This document shows positions 8,174 through 17,622 of a DNA stretch of 64,000 nucleotides, in pieces (position 1 is the stretch's first letter; the number at the start of each line of letters is the position of its first letter). Origin of the DNA: an uncultured Bacilli bacterium. GTDB taxonomy: Bacteria; Bacillota_I; Bacilli_A; RF39; UBA660. The DNA lies in NCBI GenBank assembly GCA_934096075.1, contig CAKOLN010000005.1, positions 1 through 64,000 of the forward strand, read 5' to 3'. A program made the translations under genes and the position numbers. The notes beneath the pieces were generated by a model, which saw only the letters and a list, made by a program, of their open reading frames with translations, did no database searches and had not been told where the DNA came from.

Positions 8174-8926
8174 CTACAAAAATAATGTTAATAACATTAA
8201 AACTATTCCAGATATTATACCTATATATTTCATTTTCTTTTCATCACTACTAATTATCATAGGTAAGAATTCAAACAACGCAATATAAAGTATCATACCA
8301 AAAGTGAATGTTAAGGCTATTCCTAATACCAAAGAATTCATAAATATCTCTTCAAATATAAATGCTGTTAAGGCTCCAAATAAATAAGATATACCTATAA
8401 ATATAATATATAATACTGTTTTAGCTTTACTATGATTTTTATTAAATGTACTTGATAGTGTAAAACCTAATGGTATGTTATGAAGGCCTATTCCAATAGT
8501 TAATAAAAGTGCTGTTTTATAATTAAGAAGTACGCTACTATATATGCTCATTCCTTCAATAAAGTTATGAACTACTAAGAATATACATGTTATTATTGAA
8601 ACATGTTTAAAGTTTTCTTTGTTATGGTGTCCCTCTTCATCATGATGACCACCTAATAAATCAAGTACAAGTATTATAAGAAAACCTACTAATGTAGATA
8701 TGCTCATAATAAGTATACTTTTTTCTTTAGTATATATTTCTCTAAAAAATTCATATGCATCAGGAAGTAAGTGAATTACACCCAAAAGTATTAATACTAC
8801 AAATCCTAATGATACACTAAGAGTCATTACTCTTTTACTATTATGTGTATTAAATACTATTATAGTCCCAATTAATAGAAATATAATAGAAAGTATGCTT
8901 AGTAATAAAACTATTAATAAATTCAT
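8174..8926 (-). CDS. ZIP-family divalent metal transporter
   Basis: A 250-residue protein with eight hydrophobic segments and the two ZIP metal-site helices. These are HNFIEG (His120-Gly125) in the fourth segment and HNIPLG (His149-Gly154) in the fifth. A His-rich cytosolic loop HHDEEGHH lies at about 94-101. ZIP proteins import zinc, iron or manganese. The gene sits 8 bp upstream of the PAP2 gene, in the same minus-strand run as the lipid-carrier genes, and probably shares their transcript. Confidence 0.85.
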   Translation of the reverse strand: MNLLIVLLLSILSIIFLLIGTIIVFNTHNSKRVMTLSVSLGFVVLILLGVIHLLPDAYEFFREIYTKEKSILIMSISTLVGFLIILVLDLLGGHHDEEGHHNKENFKHVSIITCIFLVVHNFIEGMSIYSSVLLNYKTALLLTIGIGLHNIPLGFTLSSTFNKNHSKAKTVLYIIFIGISYLFGALTAFIFEEIFMNSLVLGIALTFTFGMILYIALFEFLPMIISSDEKKMKYIGIISGIVLMLLTLFL

Positions 8927-8934
8927 ATTATCAC

Positions 8935-9948
8935 CTATAATTTCATATATTTTTTATATTTTGGTAAATCTCCTTTTTTTATACCACTTATGCTTGGTTT
9001 AACTTGAAATATACCTGGATATTCATTTCCTTCGATTACAAGTATACTTTTTTCAGTTATTACTATATCCCAACCAATGTATCTTACTTCAGGAACTATT
9101 TTGGCTAAATGTGTTACGAATGGTAAAACATATTTATAATTAGGAATGTGAAAACCTAATATGTTTTCTTTAGTTATTGGATGTTTACTATATATGTTAC
9201 CTTTTTCATCTATCGCAGGAACGTATACTACACCTTCATCATTAACAAATGTATACATTCCACCACTACTAAAGTTATCTACATTACCACTATTGCCTAT
9301 TTTTAAAATACTATTCATTATGTGTACTTCACCATTATCATCTAAAAATGTTAATATTCTAAGTGAGTTTACACTCCCATTATAAAGTTCATTTAATTTA
9401 CTATTTTGAATAATATATTCTTCTACTAAAAATTGTTCATTTTTCATTATCTTATTATATATTTTTAATACATTGTATTCATTTTTTAATTTAGTTTTAT
9501 CTATTTCTATAACATCTATTCCTTTACCACCACATGCATCTATTGGTTTAGCTATTATTTTATCTTTATTAGATATAAATTCTTTAAATTCTTTAAAAGT
9601 AGATGTTCTTAAATCTAGGTATTCTCTGCCTAAATATTCTTTAAATAATTTATTAAATTCTGTTTTATCACTAAATAAATGCCAATATTCTTTATTATTA
9701 TATTTTTTTATTATTTCATTATTTATTCTACCAGTTAAATATGTACTTCTTTCTTCATCATTAAGTAGATAAAATTCAAATTCAAAGTAATCCATATATC
9801 CACTTCCATATTTTAAAGCACACTTAGCCATATCAAATAGAATACTATATTTACTTTTATTTACTTTTTTTCCTATTTCTTCTGCTTTATTAAATAATTC
9901 TTTATATCTCATATTTTTAAGTTTTTTTAAAACATATTTTATTTTCAT
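8935..9948 (-). CDS. Sugar-transfer-associated ATP-grasp family protein
   Basis: This protein of about 337 residues has ATP-grasp hallmarks. DKIIAKPIDACGGKGIDV gives the nucleotide-binding Lys and glycine loop, EEYIIQNSKLNELYNGSVNSLRI the hinge, and VIEGNEYPGIFQV the metal-binding end. The arrangement matches the ATPgrasp_ST type found among polysaccharide genes, which is thought to ligate an amino acid or similar group to a sugar; the substrate is unknown. The upstream ATG at 9966 overlaps the ribosome-binding site, and AAGGATTAAT places the start at 9948. No membrane segment is seen. Confidence 0.7.
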   Translation of the reverse strand: MKIKYVLKKLKNMRYKELFNKAEEIGKKVNKSKYSILFDMAKCALKYGSGYMDYFEFEFYLLNDEERSTYLTGRINNEIIKKYNNKEYWHLFSDKTEFNKLFKEYLGREYLDLRTSTFKEFKEFISNKDKIIAKPIDACGGKGIDVIEIDKTKLKNEYNVLKIYNKIMKNEQFLVEEYIIQNSKLNELYNGSVNSLRILTFLDDNGEVHIMNSILKIGNSGNVDNFSSGGMYTFVNDEGVVYVPAIDEKGNIYSKHPITKENILGFHIPNYKYVLPFVTHLAKIVPEVRYIGWDIVITEKSILVIEGNEYPGIFQVKPSISGIKKGDLPKYKKYMKL

Positions 9949-10044
9949 ATTAATCCTTTCATACAATATTTATTATAGCATGATAAAAGACTAAAAGACA
10001 ATGTAATTATAACACTCTCTAACATAAAAATATTTTTAAAAGAA

Positions 10045-10076
10045 AAAATAAAATGAAAAAAATATTTCATTTTATT
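10045..10076 (-). terminator. Intrinsic terminator overlapping a stop codon
   Basis: On the minus strand AATAAAATGAAA/TTTCATTTTATT is followed by a T-run. The left arm contains the TAA of the nucleotidyltransferase gene. Confidence 0.7.
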
Positions 10077-10956
10077 TCCATAATTTATTAGGATATACAC
10101 CAGATTCAATTAATTTATTTAATTCAGTTTTAAGTATATTTAAATCTTCTCTATAAGTTATTCCATACCATGTTGAAGTAGTATTTAGTACTTTTACATT
10201 AACTAATCCTTTATTTAAATATCTATTAACTTCAGTTGGTATTAAATATTCACATGTCATCAAATCATGACTTTTTAAAAATTCTTCAAATCCATTTTCC
10301 AAGTATTCAAATAATTTTGGAGTAAAACCTAACATATTCATTGATACAACCGTATTTTTGTCAACATAAATATTTTCATTATTTTCAAGAGTTTTACCTA
10401 CTAATTTATCATTATCTTTTTCAATAATACTTTCTGTTAATCTCGTTAAATAGCCATTATTAATTTCACATACACCTCTTTTAACTGAACCAAAATTTGT
10501 CATAGTCTCAAGTATGTTATAACCCACAACTGCATATTCGTTTTCATTTAAATCACACTTTAAAAAATCACCTATTTTTTTAAATGCATCATATCCATAA
10601 AAATCATCTGCATTTACAATAGCAAAATTTTCTTTGACTACATTTTTACAACATAATATAGCATGAGCTGTGCCTAGTGGCTTCTTTCTTTCTTCTGGTA
10701 TTTTAACCGGAACATTATCATTTGTTTGAAAAACATATTCTACATCAATATATTTATCAACTCTTTTACCTATAGTTTCTTTAAAAACACCATAGTTTTC
10801 TTCTTTTATAATAAAAACTACTTTATTAAATCCTGCGCGTTTTGCATCATATATTGAGTAATCTATTATAAACTCTCCATTAGGACCTACTGGTTCAATT
10901 TGTTTTAATCCTCCAAATCTGCTTCCCATACCAGCAGCCATTATAACTAAAGTCAT
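10072..10956 (-). CDS. Sugar-phosphate nucleotidyltransferase
   Basis: This 294-residue soluble enzyme begins with the NTP_transferase signature LVIMAAGMGSRFGGLKQIEP, which binds the nucleoside triphosphate. A conserved NADDFYGYDA then holds the metal-binding Asp pair. NDP-sugar pyrophosphorylases of this family activate sugar-1-phosphates for wall or surface polysaccharide synthesis. The particular sugar is not readable from the sequence. The gene stands alone between a terminator and the tRNA gene, starting at the ATG at 10956 after a GGTGATAAA box. Confidence 0.8.
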   Translation of the reverse strand: MTLVIMAAGMGSRFGGLKQIEPVGPNGEFIIDYSIYDAKRAGFNKVVFIIKEENYGVFKETIGKRVDKYIDVEYVFQTNDNVPVKIPEERKKPLGTAHAILCCKNVVKENFAIVNADDFYGYDAFKKIGDFLKCDLNENEYAVVGYNILETMTNFGSVKRGVCEINNGYLTRLTESIIEKDNDKLVGKTLENNENIYVDKNTVVSMNMLGFTPKLFEYLENGFEEFLKSHDLMTCEYLIPTEVNRYLNKGLVNVKVLNTTSTWYGITYREDLNILKTELNKLIESGVYPNKLWK

Positions 10957-11013
10957 TTTATCACCATTCCTAAATATAGTTTACCATAATATAAATTTAA
11001 ATACAAATAAAAA

Positions 11014-11087
11014 TGGTTACTCTGATAGGATTCGAACCTATGATGGTGGAGTCAGAATCCACTGCCTTACCACTTGGCTACAGAGTA
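11014..11087 (-). tRNA. tRNA-Gln (anticodon CUG)
   Basis: A full cloverleaf reads on the minus strand. The acceptor TACTCTG pairs with CAGAGTA, the D stem is GCC/GGC with a GG in the loop, the anticodon stem GTGGA/TCCAC encloses TTCTGAC (anticodon CTG), and the T arm ATAGG/CCTAT carries TTCGAAT. The discriminator is A and CCA is encoded. U1-A72 and the three-pair D stem are typical of glutamine tRNAs. The C34 anticodon reads CAG, a rare codon in such an A+T-rich genome. Confidence 0.9.
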
Positions 11088-11114
11088 ATCACATAATAAT
11101 TATATCACTACATA

Positions 11115-11155
11115 AAAAAAATAGAAACTAATATTTAGTATTAATTTCTATATTT
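11115..11155 (-). terminator. Terminator after the adhesin-like gene
   Basis: On the minus strand ATAGAAAT...GTTTCTAT forms a stem with internal TAATA/TATTA pairing, followed by eight T residues. It overlaps the stop codon at 11128. Confidence 0.65.
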
Positions 11156-11916
11156 CCTACTCCACCATCAATTTCTATATTAACATTACCATTACTAACT
11201 TTACTATCAGACTTAATTTGATCTCCGTTTACTGAAATATTTCCTATACCTTTATTTAGTTTAAAATTATAATTATCAATTCTATCATTTAAATTCATAA
11301 CAAAATTACCCACACCAGTGTCAATATCAGCACTTCCTACAATAATTCCATTAAACTCCGTTTTACCTGTACCTAAATCAAGGTCTAATTTATTAATAAA
11401 AGCATTATTAATTATAACTTCGCCTGCTCCAGTATCAATATTTGCCTCTTTGTTAACTATAATATCATCTATACTTAATTTGCCAGCACCCATGTCTAAA
11501 TCCAAAATTCTTGATTTTAATCTTTCTATATTAATATTGCCAGCCCCAGTATCTATTTTAACATAATCGAATTCAAAATTTTCAGGAACAGTTACATTAA
11601 GTACTGCTTTATTTTTAGTCAACAATAGACCACTTTTTTCCTTAACAATTAGCTTATTACCATCTTGTTTAATATTGATATTTTTATTATCTGACTCTGC
11701 TTTTAACAAATCACCAGTTTTAATATAAACTTCTACTCTAGACAAATCTAATTCTAAATAATTATCATATTCAATATTATCAAATTTAACATCACTATCT
11801 ACATATATTCCACATACCTCTTTAACAACTTCAATCACTAAAGAAAATATACTAATTATAATAAATATTGCTAAGGCATAAGCAAAATACTTAATTACTT
11901 TTTGTGCCTGTGTCAT
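11128..11916 (-). CDS. DUF4097-type adhesin-like membrane-anchored protein
   Basis: This 262-residue protein has one N-terminal transmembrane helix (about 11-32) and then a repetitive right-handed beta region. Recurring short strands with glycine turns include IDTGAGNINIERL, LDMGAGKLSIDDI, IDTGAGEVIINNA and LDLGTGKTEFNGI. Such repeats are typical of DUF4097/DUF4098 putative adhesins, which often accompany LiaF- or PspC-like envelope stress proteins. Its ATG overlaps the TGA of the LiaF-like gene by 4 bp, so the two are translationally coupled. Confidence 0.75.
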   Translation of the reverse strand: MTQAQKVIKYFAYALAIFIIISIFSLVIEVVKEVCGIYVDSDVKFDNIEYDNYLELDLSRVEVYIKTGDLLKAESDNKNINIKQDGNKLIVKEKSGLLLTKNKAVLNVTVPENFEFDYVKIDTGAGNINIERLKSRILDLDMGAGKLSIDDIIVNKEANIDTGAGEVIINNAFINKLDLDLGTGKTEFNGIIVGSADIDTGVGNFVMNLNDRIDNYNFKLNKGIGNISVNGDQIKSDSKVSNGNVNIEIDGGVGNIEINTKY

Positions 11917-12590
11917 TTAATTTCAACTCCTCCAAATAAACAAGTAGCATTTACATAGATAGTTTTACCTTTTTTATCACTCATATTTTTATTATAATTA
12001 CCAGAAACTCCACCAAAAATAGAATTACTAACTACCTTTACATTAACATCTTTTGGAACATATAAAGTAATACCACCAAATATAGAAGAAGCATTAATAA
12101 CTACATCATCTTTTAACTTAGCATTTTTTATATCACATTTAATACCACCAAATATAGCATTAAGTTCACATCCCTTAAATTCTTCATCATCGAAATTTAA
12201 ATCTTGCCCTGAAAAAGTAGCAGTATACTCATCTTTACTATTTTTATTTAACTTTTTAATTTCATCTTTTACCTTATCACTAACTTTGTCTTTAAATATA
12301 AGAGATAACCCTATAATGATTAATACTAAAGGTAATAATATTTTCCATAACAAATCAAAATTAATAACATCTCTCACAGCAAGCAATAAAAGTATACCAA
12401 ACACTGTTCCTATAATACTCGCAGTCTTATCATTATCTTTAAAAATATTAACAAAACATGGTACTATAATAAATAAAGTCCACCATCCTTTAAAAAATAC
12501 ATTAATTTCTAGAATTCCCAATGCATTAACCAACACAAGAATTCCTACTATAATAAAACCTAATCCCCATAAAACATTTTCTTTCTTCAT
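11913..12590 (-). CDS. LiaF-like membrane protein
   Basis: About 225 residues. The N-terminal half has four hydrophobic segments, including GLGFIIVGILVLVNALGI and LLPLVLIIIGLSLI. The C-terminal half holds three repeats of the LiaF_C motif: AIFGGIKCDI, SSIFGGITLYVP and NSIFGGVSGNY. LiaF proteins repress the LiaRS cell-envelope stress response in Bacillota, but no two-component genes are adjacent here. The ribosome-binding site AGGAAGG directly abuts the first ATG (12599), so the start is placed at 12590. Confidence 0.8.
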   Translation of the reverse strand: MKKENVLWGLGFIIVGILVLVNALGILEINVFFKGWWTLFIIVPCFVNIFKDNDKTASIIGTVFGILLLLAVRDVINFDLLWKILLPLVLIIIGLSLIFKDKVSDKVKDEIKKLNKNSKDEYTATFSGQDLNFDDEEFKGCELNAIFGGIKCDIKNAKLKDDVVINASSIFGGITLYVPKDVNVKVVSNSIFGGVSGNYNKNMSDKKGKTIYVNATCLFGGVEIK

Positions 12591-12625
12591 ATAAACCATC
12601 CTTCCTACAAAAATTATACAATAAA

Positions 12626-12840
12626 TTAGATGAATTCTTCAAGTATACTTGAAACACTTTCTACACACTTAACATTTATTTTTCTTAAATCTTCAACCAT
12701 ATCAATCATTTTATACCCATTATAATATTTAATCATATCTATATCACTTTCTCCATCTCCAGATACAACAACATTTTCTCTAGAAATATTTTCTAATTCA
12801 GATATTATCTTAACACCTAATGTAATTATATCAAATAAGC
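12626..12840 (-). pseudogene. C-terminal remnant of a Cof-type HAD hydrolase
   Basis: A minus-strand frame of about 70 codons ends in TAA at 12626. It reads ITLGVKIISELENI, then VVVSGDGESDIDMIKYY, then YKMIDMVEDL, which is the metal-binding GDG-x-SD-x-x-M end of Cof-like HAD phosphatases. There is no start codon or ribosome-binding site. The upstream part is missing and replaced by the terminator of the ABC permease gene, so it is a truncated relic. Confidence 0.7.
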
Positions 12841-12869
12841 AAAAAGAAAACTACTCACATCAGAGTAGT
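12841..12869 (-). terminator. Intrinsic terminator of the ABC exporter genes
   Basis: Minus-strand stem ACTACTC/GAGTAGT (12850-12869) is followed by TTTTCTTTTT. Confidence 0.8.
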
Positions 12870-14185
12870 TATTCTTTGGATTTAATTCCTTCTAAAATCT
12901 TCTTCCATAAATTACTAGAACTATAATTTAATATACCGACTTTATAAACTCTTAAACCATATTTAATAAGTAAATATAAAGTTAATATTAAAAGTAATAT
13001 ACTAATTAACACATGTACTATTCCTATTTGTCCCATCATAAGTAATACTGGACTTAATATGCATGAGATAAATGGTATTACAGAAACAGTTGTTATAAAT
13101 GTACTCTTTTCATAAGTAGATGCAAGTATTGCTAGAAAGTAACCAGCCATTATAATCATCATCATAGGTGATTGTAGTTGTTGAAAATCTTCTTGATTAG
13201 TAGTCATACTAGCTAGTATACCTGCGATTAAAGAATATGCTACAAAACTTAATAAAATCATTATAATTGTAACTGGTAAACATTTTAATAAATTATCTAA
13301 TGTTCCACTTTGAATAAATTGATTAACTACATTTCCTACTTGACTATCTAATCCACTAATTAAACTACTACCAGTCACTAGTCTTCTAATTAATAAACCT
13401 ATACCAAAATATAAAACAAACAATAAACTTTGTAAAATAGCATAAACATTAGCTGTTATAATCTTGGAAATAAAATGAAGTCTTGCTGGAACACTAGTAA
13501 TAATAATTTCCATACTCTTAGAACTCTTTTCTTCATTTATTTCTGCTCCAATCATCTGAGTAACCATAATTATCAATAAGAAGAAAGGTATTATAAATAT
13601 AGGAATAATAAAATTACCAATATAACTCATTAACTCATTATTTTCATCTAAATTATCACTTAAATAACTTCTATTAATTTCTACAGGTTCATAAATACTA
13701 GCAAGTTCTTCTTCAGTTAAACTACTTTCCATCAATGCAATATTAGTTTTAACTGAAGATAAAGTAGAATTTAACACTTGTAAAGTAACAGCATCAACAT
13801 AATTATAAGAAATAACATCTGCGACTACTTTTCCATTATTACTATTAATAACTAATATAATATCATTACTCTCATCATTAACCATTTCTTCTTTTAATTC
13901 ATCCAATGATTTATCAGCAAGTTTAATTTCACTTTCAGAACCAAGAGCACTCAAATCAATATTATCATAACCACTCTTAATAGCCTCATAATATTTATTA
14001 GTGTTATCTATAACATATATAACAATCGGATCATCAAAATTACCACCAAAGAACTTAATAATATTATCTATGTTAATAAGTCCCACTATTACAACTAATA
14101 AAATAATATTAACAACTTTAAACCACTTAGTATTAATCTTTTTATTTAATCCATCTTTAATTAATAATTTTAATTTATTTTTCAT
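12869..14185 (-). CDS. ABC-2 type transporter permease
   Basis: This protein of about 438 residues has one N-terminal membrane helix (about 22-42), a large extracytoplasmic domain to about residue 170, then five or six further helices. This is the layout of NatB/YhaP-type exporters. The segment MIGAEINEEKSSKSMEIIITS is the typical cytoplasmic loop of this family. It overlaps the 3' end of the ATPase gene by about 11 bp. The GTG at 14194 lies inside the GGTGG ribosome-binding site, so the ATG at 14185 is preferred. The substrate is unknown; sodium, drugs and peptides are known for relatives. Confidence 0.8.
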   Translation of the reverse strand: MKNKLKLLIKDGLNKKINTKWFKVVNIILLVVIVGLINIDNIIKFFGGNFDDPIVIYVIDNTNKYYEAIKSGYDNIDLSALGSESEIKLADKSLDELKEEMVNDESNDIILVINSNNGKVVADVISYNYVDAVTLQVLNSTLSSVKTNIALMESSLTEEELASIYEPVEINRSYLSDNLDENNELMSYIGNFIIPIFIIPFFLLIIMVTQMIGAEINEEKSSKSMEIIITSVPARLHFISKIITANVYAILQSLLFVLYFGIGLLIRRLVTGSSLISGLDSQVGNVVNQFIQSGTLDNLLKCLPVTIIMILLSFVAYSLIAGILASMTTNQEDFQQLQSPMMMIIMAGYFLAILASTYEKSTFITTVSVIPFISCILSPVLLMMGQIGIVHVLISILLLILTLYLLIKYGLRVYKVGILNYSSSNLWKKILEGIKSKE

Positions 14186-15074
14186 AAGATCCACCTACTC
14201 TTTCAATAAATATTTCATTCAAAGAAGGCTCTTCAACTATAAACTTAGTAATATTCTTACATTTACTAACATACTTAAACACATTCTCTACTTTAGAATC
14301 ATCTAATATCTTAACAGAGTAATCTTGTCCATTCTTTTGAACATCCAACACTCCATTAACTTTCTTAATTTCTTCAGTATCAATACTCCCATTTATTAAT
14401 ATATTTTTCTTTCTATGCTCTTCTTTAATTTTCTTTAAATTACCTTGTAAAACAGTCTTACCTTTAACTAATATAACTAATGATTCACAAAAATACTCTA
14501 CATGATCCATTCTATGACTAGAGAATATTATACTAGTTCCTTCATGCTTTAATTCTAAAATTAAATTTTTAAATAACTCTATATTTATAGGATCCAATCC
14601 ACTAAAAGGTTCATCTAATATTAGTAATTTAGGTTTATGTAAAATAGCCATAATAAACTGAACTTTTTGTTGATTACCTTTAGATAACTCTTTAATCTTT
14701 TTATTCTTATAATCACTTATTTCTAGCTTATCTAATAAATAATCTAATCTACTTTCAATATCTTTTTCACTCATACTCTTAAGTCCACCATAGAACTTTG
14801 CTTGTTCAAATACAGTTAACTTAGTTAATAAACATCTTTCTTCAGCTAAAAACCCTATTTTATCAGTAACACTATAATCTATCTTTTTCCCATTAAAAGT
14901 AATTTCTCCTTCTGTTTTATCGAGTAATCCTGTTATCATTCTAAATGTAGTTGTTTTACCAGCTCCATTAACTCCCAATAATCCAAAAATTTCGCCATCT
15001 TTAACTTCAAAAGACAAATTATCAACAGCTAAATTACTTCCATAATATTTAGTAACATTCTTTAATATTAACAT
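14175..15074 (-). CDS. ABC transporter ATP-binding protein
   Basis: A 299-residue ATPase with Walker A GVNGAGKTTT (about 35-44), signature LSKGNQQKVQ, Walker B LLILDEPFSGLDP and an H-loop SSHRMDH. The C-terminal 80 residues resemble the DUF4162 extension found in NatA-like export ATPases. It is the partner of the overlapping permease gene. Only 2 bp separate it from the flippase gene upstream, so all three may be cotranscribed. Confidence 0.88.
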   Translation of the reverse strand: MLILKNVTKYYGSNLAVDNLSFEVKDGEIFGLLGVNGAGKTTTFRMITGLLDKTEGEITFNGKKIDYSVTDKIGFLAEERCLLTKLTVFEQAKFYGGLKSMSEKDIESRLDYLLDKLEISDYKNKKIKELSKGNQQKVQFIMAILHKPKLLILDEPFSGLDPINIELFKNLILELKHEGTSIIFSSHRMDHVEYFCESLVILVKGKTVLQGNLKKIKEEHRKKNILINGSIDTEEIKKVNGVLDVQKNGQDYSVKILDDSKVENVFKYVSKCKNITKFIVEEPSLNEIFIERVGGSYEK

Positions 15075-15076
15075 AA

Positions 15077-16702
15077 CTACCTCCTAATTTTTAATTTTTT
15101 AAATATTTTATCTATAAACTCTTTTTCAAATACACTTTCAAGTAATCCAATTTTATAAGAAATACTTAAATAAACAAAACCACCCACTAATGCATAAAAT
15201 AAACAAGTCATAAATATTTTAATACTTCCACTCACATTTAACTTTAAAAATAAGTTTATTAGAATAAGTACACATGTCATACTTAATATTGGTAACATAC
15301 TTTTTTTAATAGTATCTACTATTCCTTTAAAACTAAATCCTAGTTGTTTTTTTAATGAACTTAAACTTATCGTATAAGATAAAACATAACCAAGAATAGT
15401 CGCGATTATCGCTCCATAAAAAGCATGAGTACCTAATTTCTTCATCAAATACATAAGTGGTACATCCAATATAGCATTAGTCAAAAAGCCTAATATAGTG
15501 CTCTTATAAACCACTTTAAACATATTAAGACTTTGTAAAGCCATACTTATAACTATATATATACTTGCAAATAATGCTTGAAATGCTGTATATCTTAAAA
15601 TTAATGTTCCATATAAACTATAACCATAAAACAATGTATAAATAGGTCTAGATAAATAAGCAATACCCACACTTAAAGGTAAAGTACTAACGATAATAAT
15701 ACTTATTGCCTGATTAAACTTCTTATTTGCTTCAGTCATATCTTTTTTAACAAAACTACTAACCATATGTGGTATTAAACTAGTAGAAAGTCCTATCGCA
15801 ACTGCATTAATTATCATACATATTTTAGGTGTCCAAGTAGAAATTATACTTGAAATAAGTTCACTTTCACTACCAGTATATCCAAGTTTATAACTAGCTT
15901 TTAAAACTAAAGTCATATCAGTTAAACTATAAATATCAGTAGCAATACTAACTATAATTAAAGGTAATGCATAACTAAGTATCTTTTTAATTATTTCCTT
16001 ATCACTTACTTTATCGGGTTTAGTGGAAACTTTAAATTCATCCTTATTCTTTTTCATTTTAATTAGTAAATAAATATAAGCAACTACTCCTCCAAAAAAA
16101 GCACCAGAAACTGCAACACCCACACCTAAACTAACACTTTTATTTAGAACATTAATAATTATATAAGAACCCATAAGTATAACTGCAATTCTAACAACTT
16201 GTTCAATTACTTGACTAACACTAGAAGGTGTAATATATTTATGTCCTTGTAAATAACCCTTAGTAACAGATAAAAAAGGTATAATAAGTAAACAAAATGA
16301 TACACATCTAATAACAAAAGCAACATCACTTAAACTATTCCCACCACTTATATCACCAAGTATTAAAACTGCTATCTCTTTAGCAAATACAAATAAAACA
16401 AAGAATGCAATCAAAGCAATAATTCCTATAATTCTCTTAGCTAACTTAAATGATCTTTCTTTAGCCTCATACATTTCCAAAGTATTATATTCACTAATAA
16501 TTTTACTAATCGCAACTGGTATACCTGCTGTACTAATATTTAAAAACAAATTATAAACATTATAAGCATAACTATATAATGCACCACCGCTTTCCCCAAT
16601 AATCTTATAAAAAGGTATAACATATAAAACACCTAATATTTTAACTAATATTATTGAAAAAGTTGCTATAAATGTACCTTCTACAAAAGAATTCTTCTTC
16701 AT
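15077..16702 (-). CDS. MurJ/SpoVB-type flippase of the MVF superfamily
   Basis: This protein of about 541 residues has 14 predicted hydrophobic helices and opens MKKNSFVEGTFIATFSIILVKILG, with a GIPVAISKIISEYN element in the second helix. This is typical of the YtgP/SpoVB branch of lipid-linked oligosaccharide flippases in Bacillota. Members flip lipid II or related carrier-linked glycans. The upstream TTG at 16714 lies in the GAGAGG ribosome-binding site, so the ATG at 16702 is chosen. It is followed by the ABC exporter genes and preceded by the small Cse60-like gene. Confidence 0.82.
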   Translation of the reverse strand: MKKNSFVEGTFIATFSIILVKILGVLYVIPFYKIIGESGGALYSYAYNVYNLFLNISTAGIPVAISKIISEYNTLEMYEAKERSFKLAKRIIGIIALIAFFVLFVFAKEIAVLILGDISGGNSLSDVAFVIRCVSFCLLIIPFLSVTKGYLQGHKYITPSSVSQVIEQVVRIAVILMGSYIIINVLNKSVSLGVGVAVSGAFFGGVVAYIYLLIKMKKNKDEFKVSTKPDKVSDKEIIKKILSYALPLIIVSIATDIYSLTDMTLVLKASYKLGYTGSESELISSIISTWTPKICMIINAVAIGLSTSLIPHMVSSFVKKDMTEANKKFNQAISIIIVSTLPLSVGIAYLSRPIYTLFYGYSLYGTLILRYTAFQALFASIYIVISMALQSLNMFKVVYKSTILGFLTNAILDVPLMYLMKKLGTHAFYGAIIATILGYVLSYTISLSSLKKQLGFSFKGIVDTIKKSMLPILSMTCVLILINLFLKLNVSGSIKIFMTCLFYALVGGFVYLSISYKIGLLESVFEKEFIDKIFKKLKIRR

Positions 16703-16710
16703 ATAACCTC

Positions 16711-16890
16711 TCAATCTATATAAATTATCATCGCACTAAAGCAATATATCTGTTCACTACTAAATATTCCTATACTTACTTGATACTTTATATCTATTAT
16801 TTTCTTACTACCTATAGTCCTCAAAAAAGAATTCACCTTATTTTCTAAATCCTTTTCATGAGACTCATCAAATACCTTTACTGTATACAT
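16711..16890 (-). CDS. Cse60-like small protein
   Basis: A roughly 59-residue protein starting MYTVKVFDESHEKDLENKV, with IDIKYQVSIGIFSSEQIYC and an FSAMIIY ending. This closely follows the pattern of the sporulation-sigma-E-controlled protein Cse60 of bacilli. Small proteins of this family also occur outside classic spore formers. The start could be as early as 16908, because several in-frame ATGs lie close together; GGTGA suggests the one at 16890. Its function is not known. Confidence 0.65.
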   Translation of the reverse strand: MYTVKVFDESHEKDLENKVNSFLRTIGSKKIIDIKYQVSIGIFSSEQIYCFSAMIIYID

Positions 16891-16908
16891 ACTATTCACC
16901 ATAATCAT

Positions 16909-17164
16909 TTTACAACTACTTATATAAATAATATGTCACATTATGTAAAACCATGTACATACATATTTTACCAAAATTGACTTAATAAATAAAGAGAACT
17001 ATTATAATTTCATTTTAATTATAACAATCAATTTATAACTTTGACATCATTAAAATATAAGAAAATGTCATTTTAATTCGCAAATTTTCAACATTTAATT
17101 TAACATCTCACTGTATCATTTTCAGAAATATATAAAGTAAAAAAATTGAGTATTCAGAACATAA
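16909..17164. other. Intergenic stretch without a gene
   Basis: About 256 very A+T-rich bases. I see no ORF, RNA fold or repeat that I would defend. Minus-strand promoter elements for the Cse60-like gene are probably in its left part. Confidence 0.5.
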
Positions 17165-17527
17165 TTACACACTTTCACATTTCTTTTTATAAATTCTACC
17201 TATTATTTCATATATCGAATATATTAATGCCATCATAACTAAAAAACCTATAACTAAAGATAAAATAGTATTTTTCACATTTATTACAACTATAAATGTA
17301 ATACTCATAATCAAAGGATTAATAAAAGTTAATGTCCATTTAAGATTATTATATTTAATTTTTCTCATATCTAGATTAAACTTATTAACAATATAATTTA
17401 CTTCTAAATATTTTTTACCATCTTTATAAACTACTCTTCTTTTATTAATAACAAATACATAAATTAAAAATAAAATTAAATAAGCAACAACAAAATATAT
17501 ACTATTCGTAATCAAAATCTCTCTCAT
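17165..17527 (-). CDS. Small hypothetical membrane protein
   Basis: About 120 residues with three hydrophobic helices: an N-terminal one in IYFVVAYLILFLIYVFVI, then two more near 60-77 and 82-102. A basic loop with the pattern KKYLEVNYIVNKFNLDMRK lies between them. The family is similar in size and layout to small uncharacterised Bacillota membrane proteins. AAGGATGAT places the start at 17527 rather than 17536. No function can be assigned. Confidence 0.6.
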   Translation of the reverse strand: MREILITNSIYFVVAYLILFLIYVFVINKRRVVYKDGKKYLEVNYIVNKFNLDMRKIKYNNLKWTLTFINPLIMSITFIVVINVKNTILSLVIGFLVMMALIYSIYEIIGRIYKKKCESV

Positions 17528-17587
17528 AAACATCATCCTTATAAAACTATTATATTATTAATTAAATCTTATTTCAAGAGATAACAA

Positions 17588-17622
17588 AAGAGTATATTAT
17601 ATTTCACTAATATACTCTAATA
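17588..17622 (-). terminator. Terminator of the GH31 gene
   Basis: Minus-strand stem AGAGTATATTA/TAATATACTCT is followed by TTTTG. It overlaps the end of the coding region at 17597. Confidence 0.65.

Noticed and set aside
7542..11916. Alternative genetic code with TGA read as Trp
   Set aside because: TGA is the stop in the ATGA overlaps at 7542-7545 and 11913-11916, and tryptophan codons checked in lysS and dusB are TGG.
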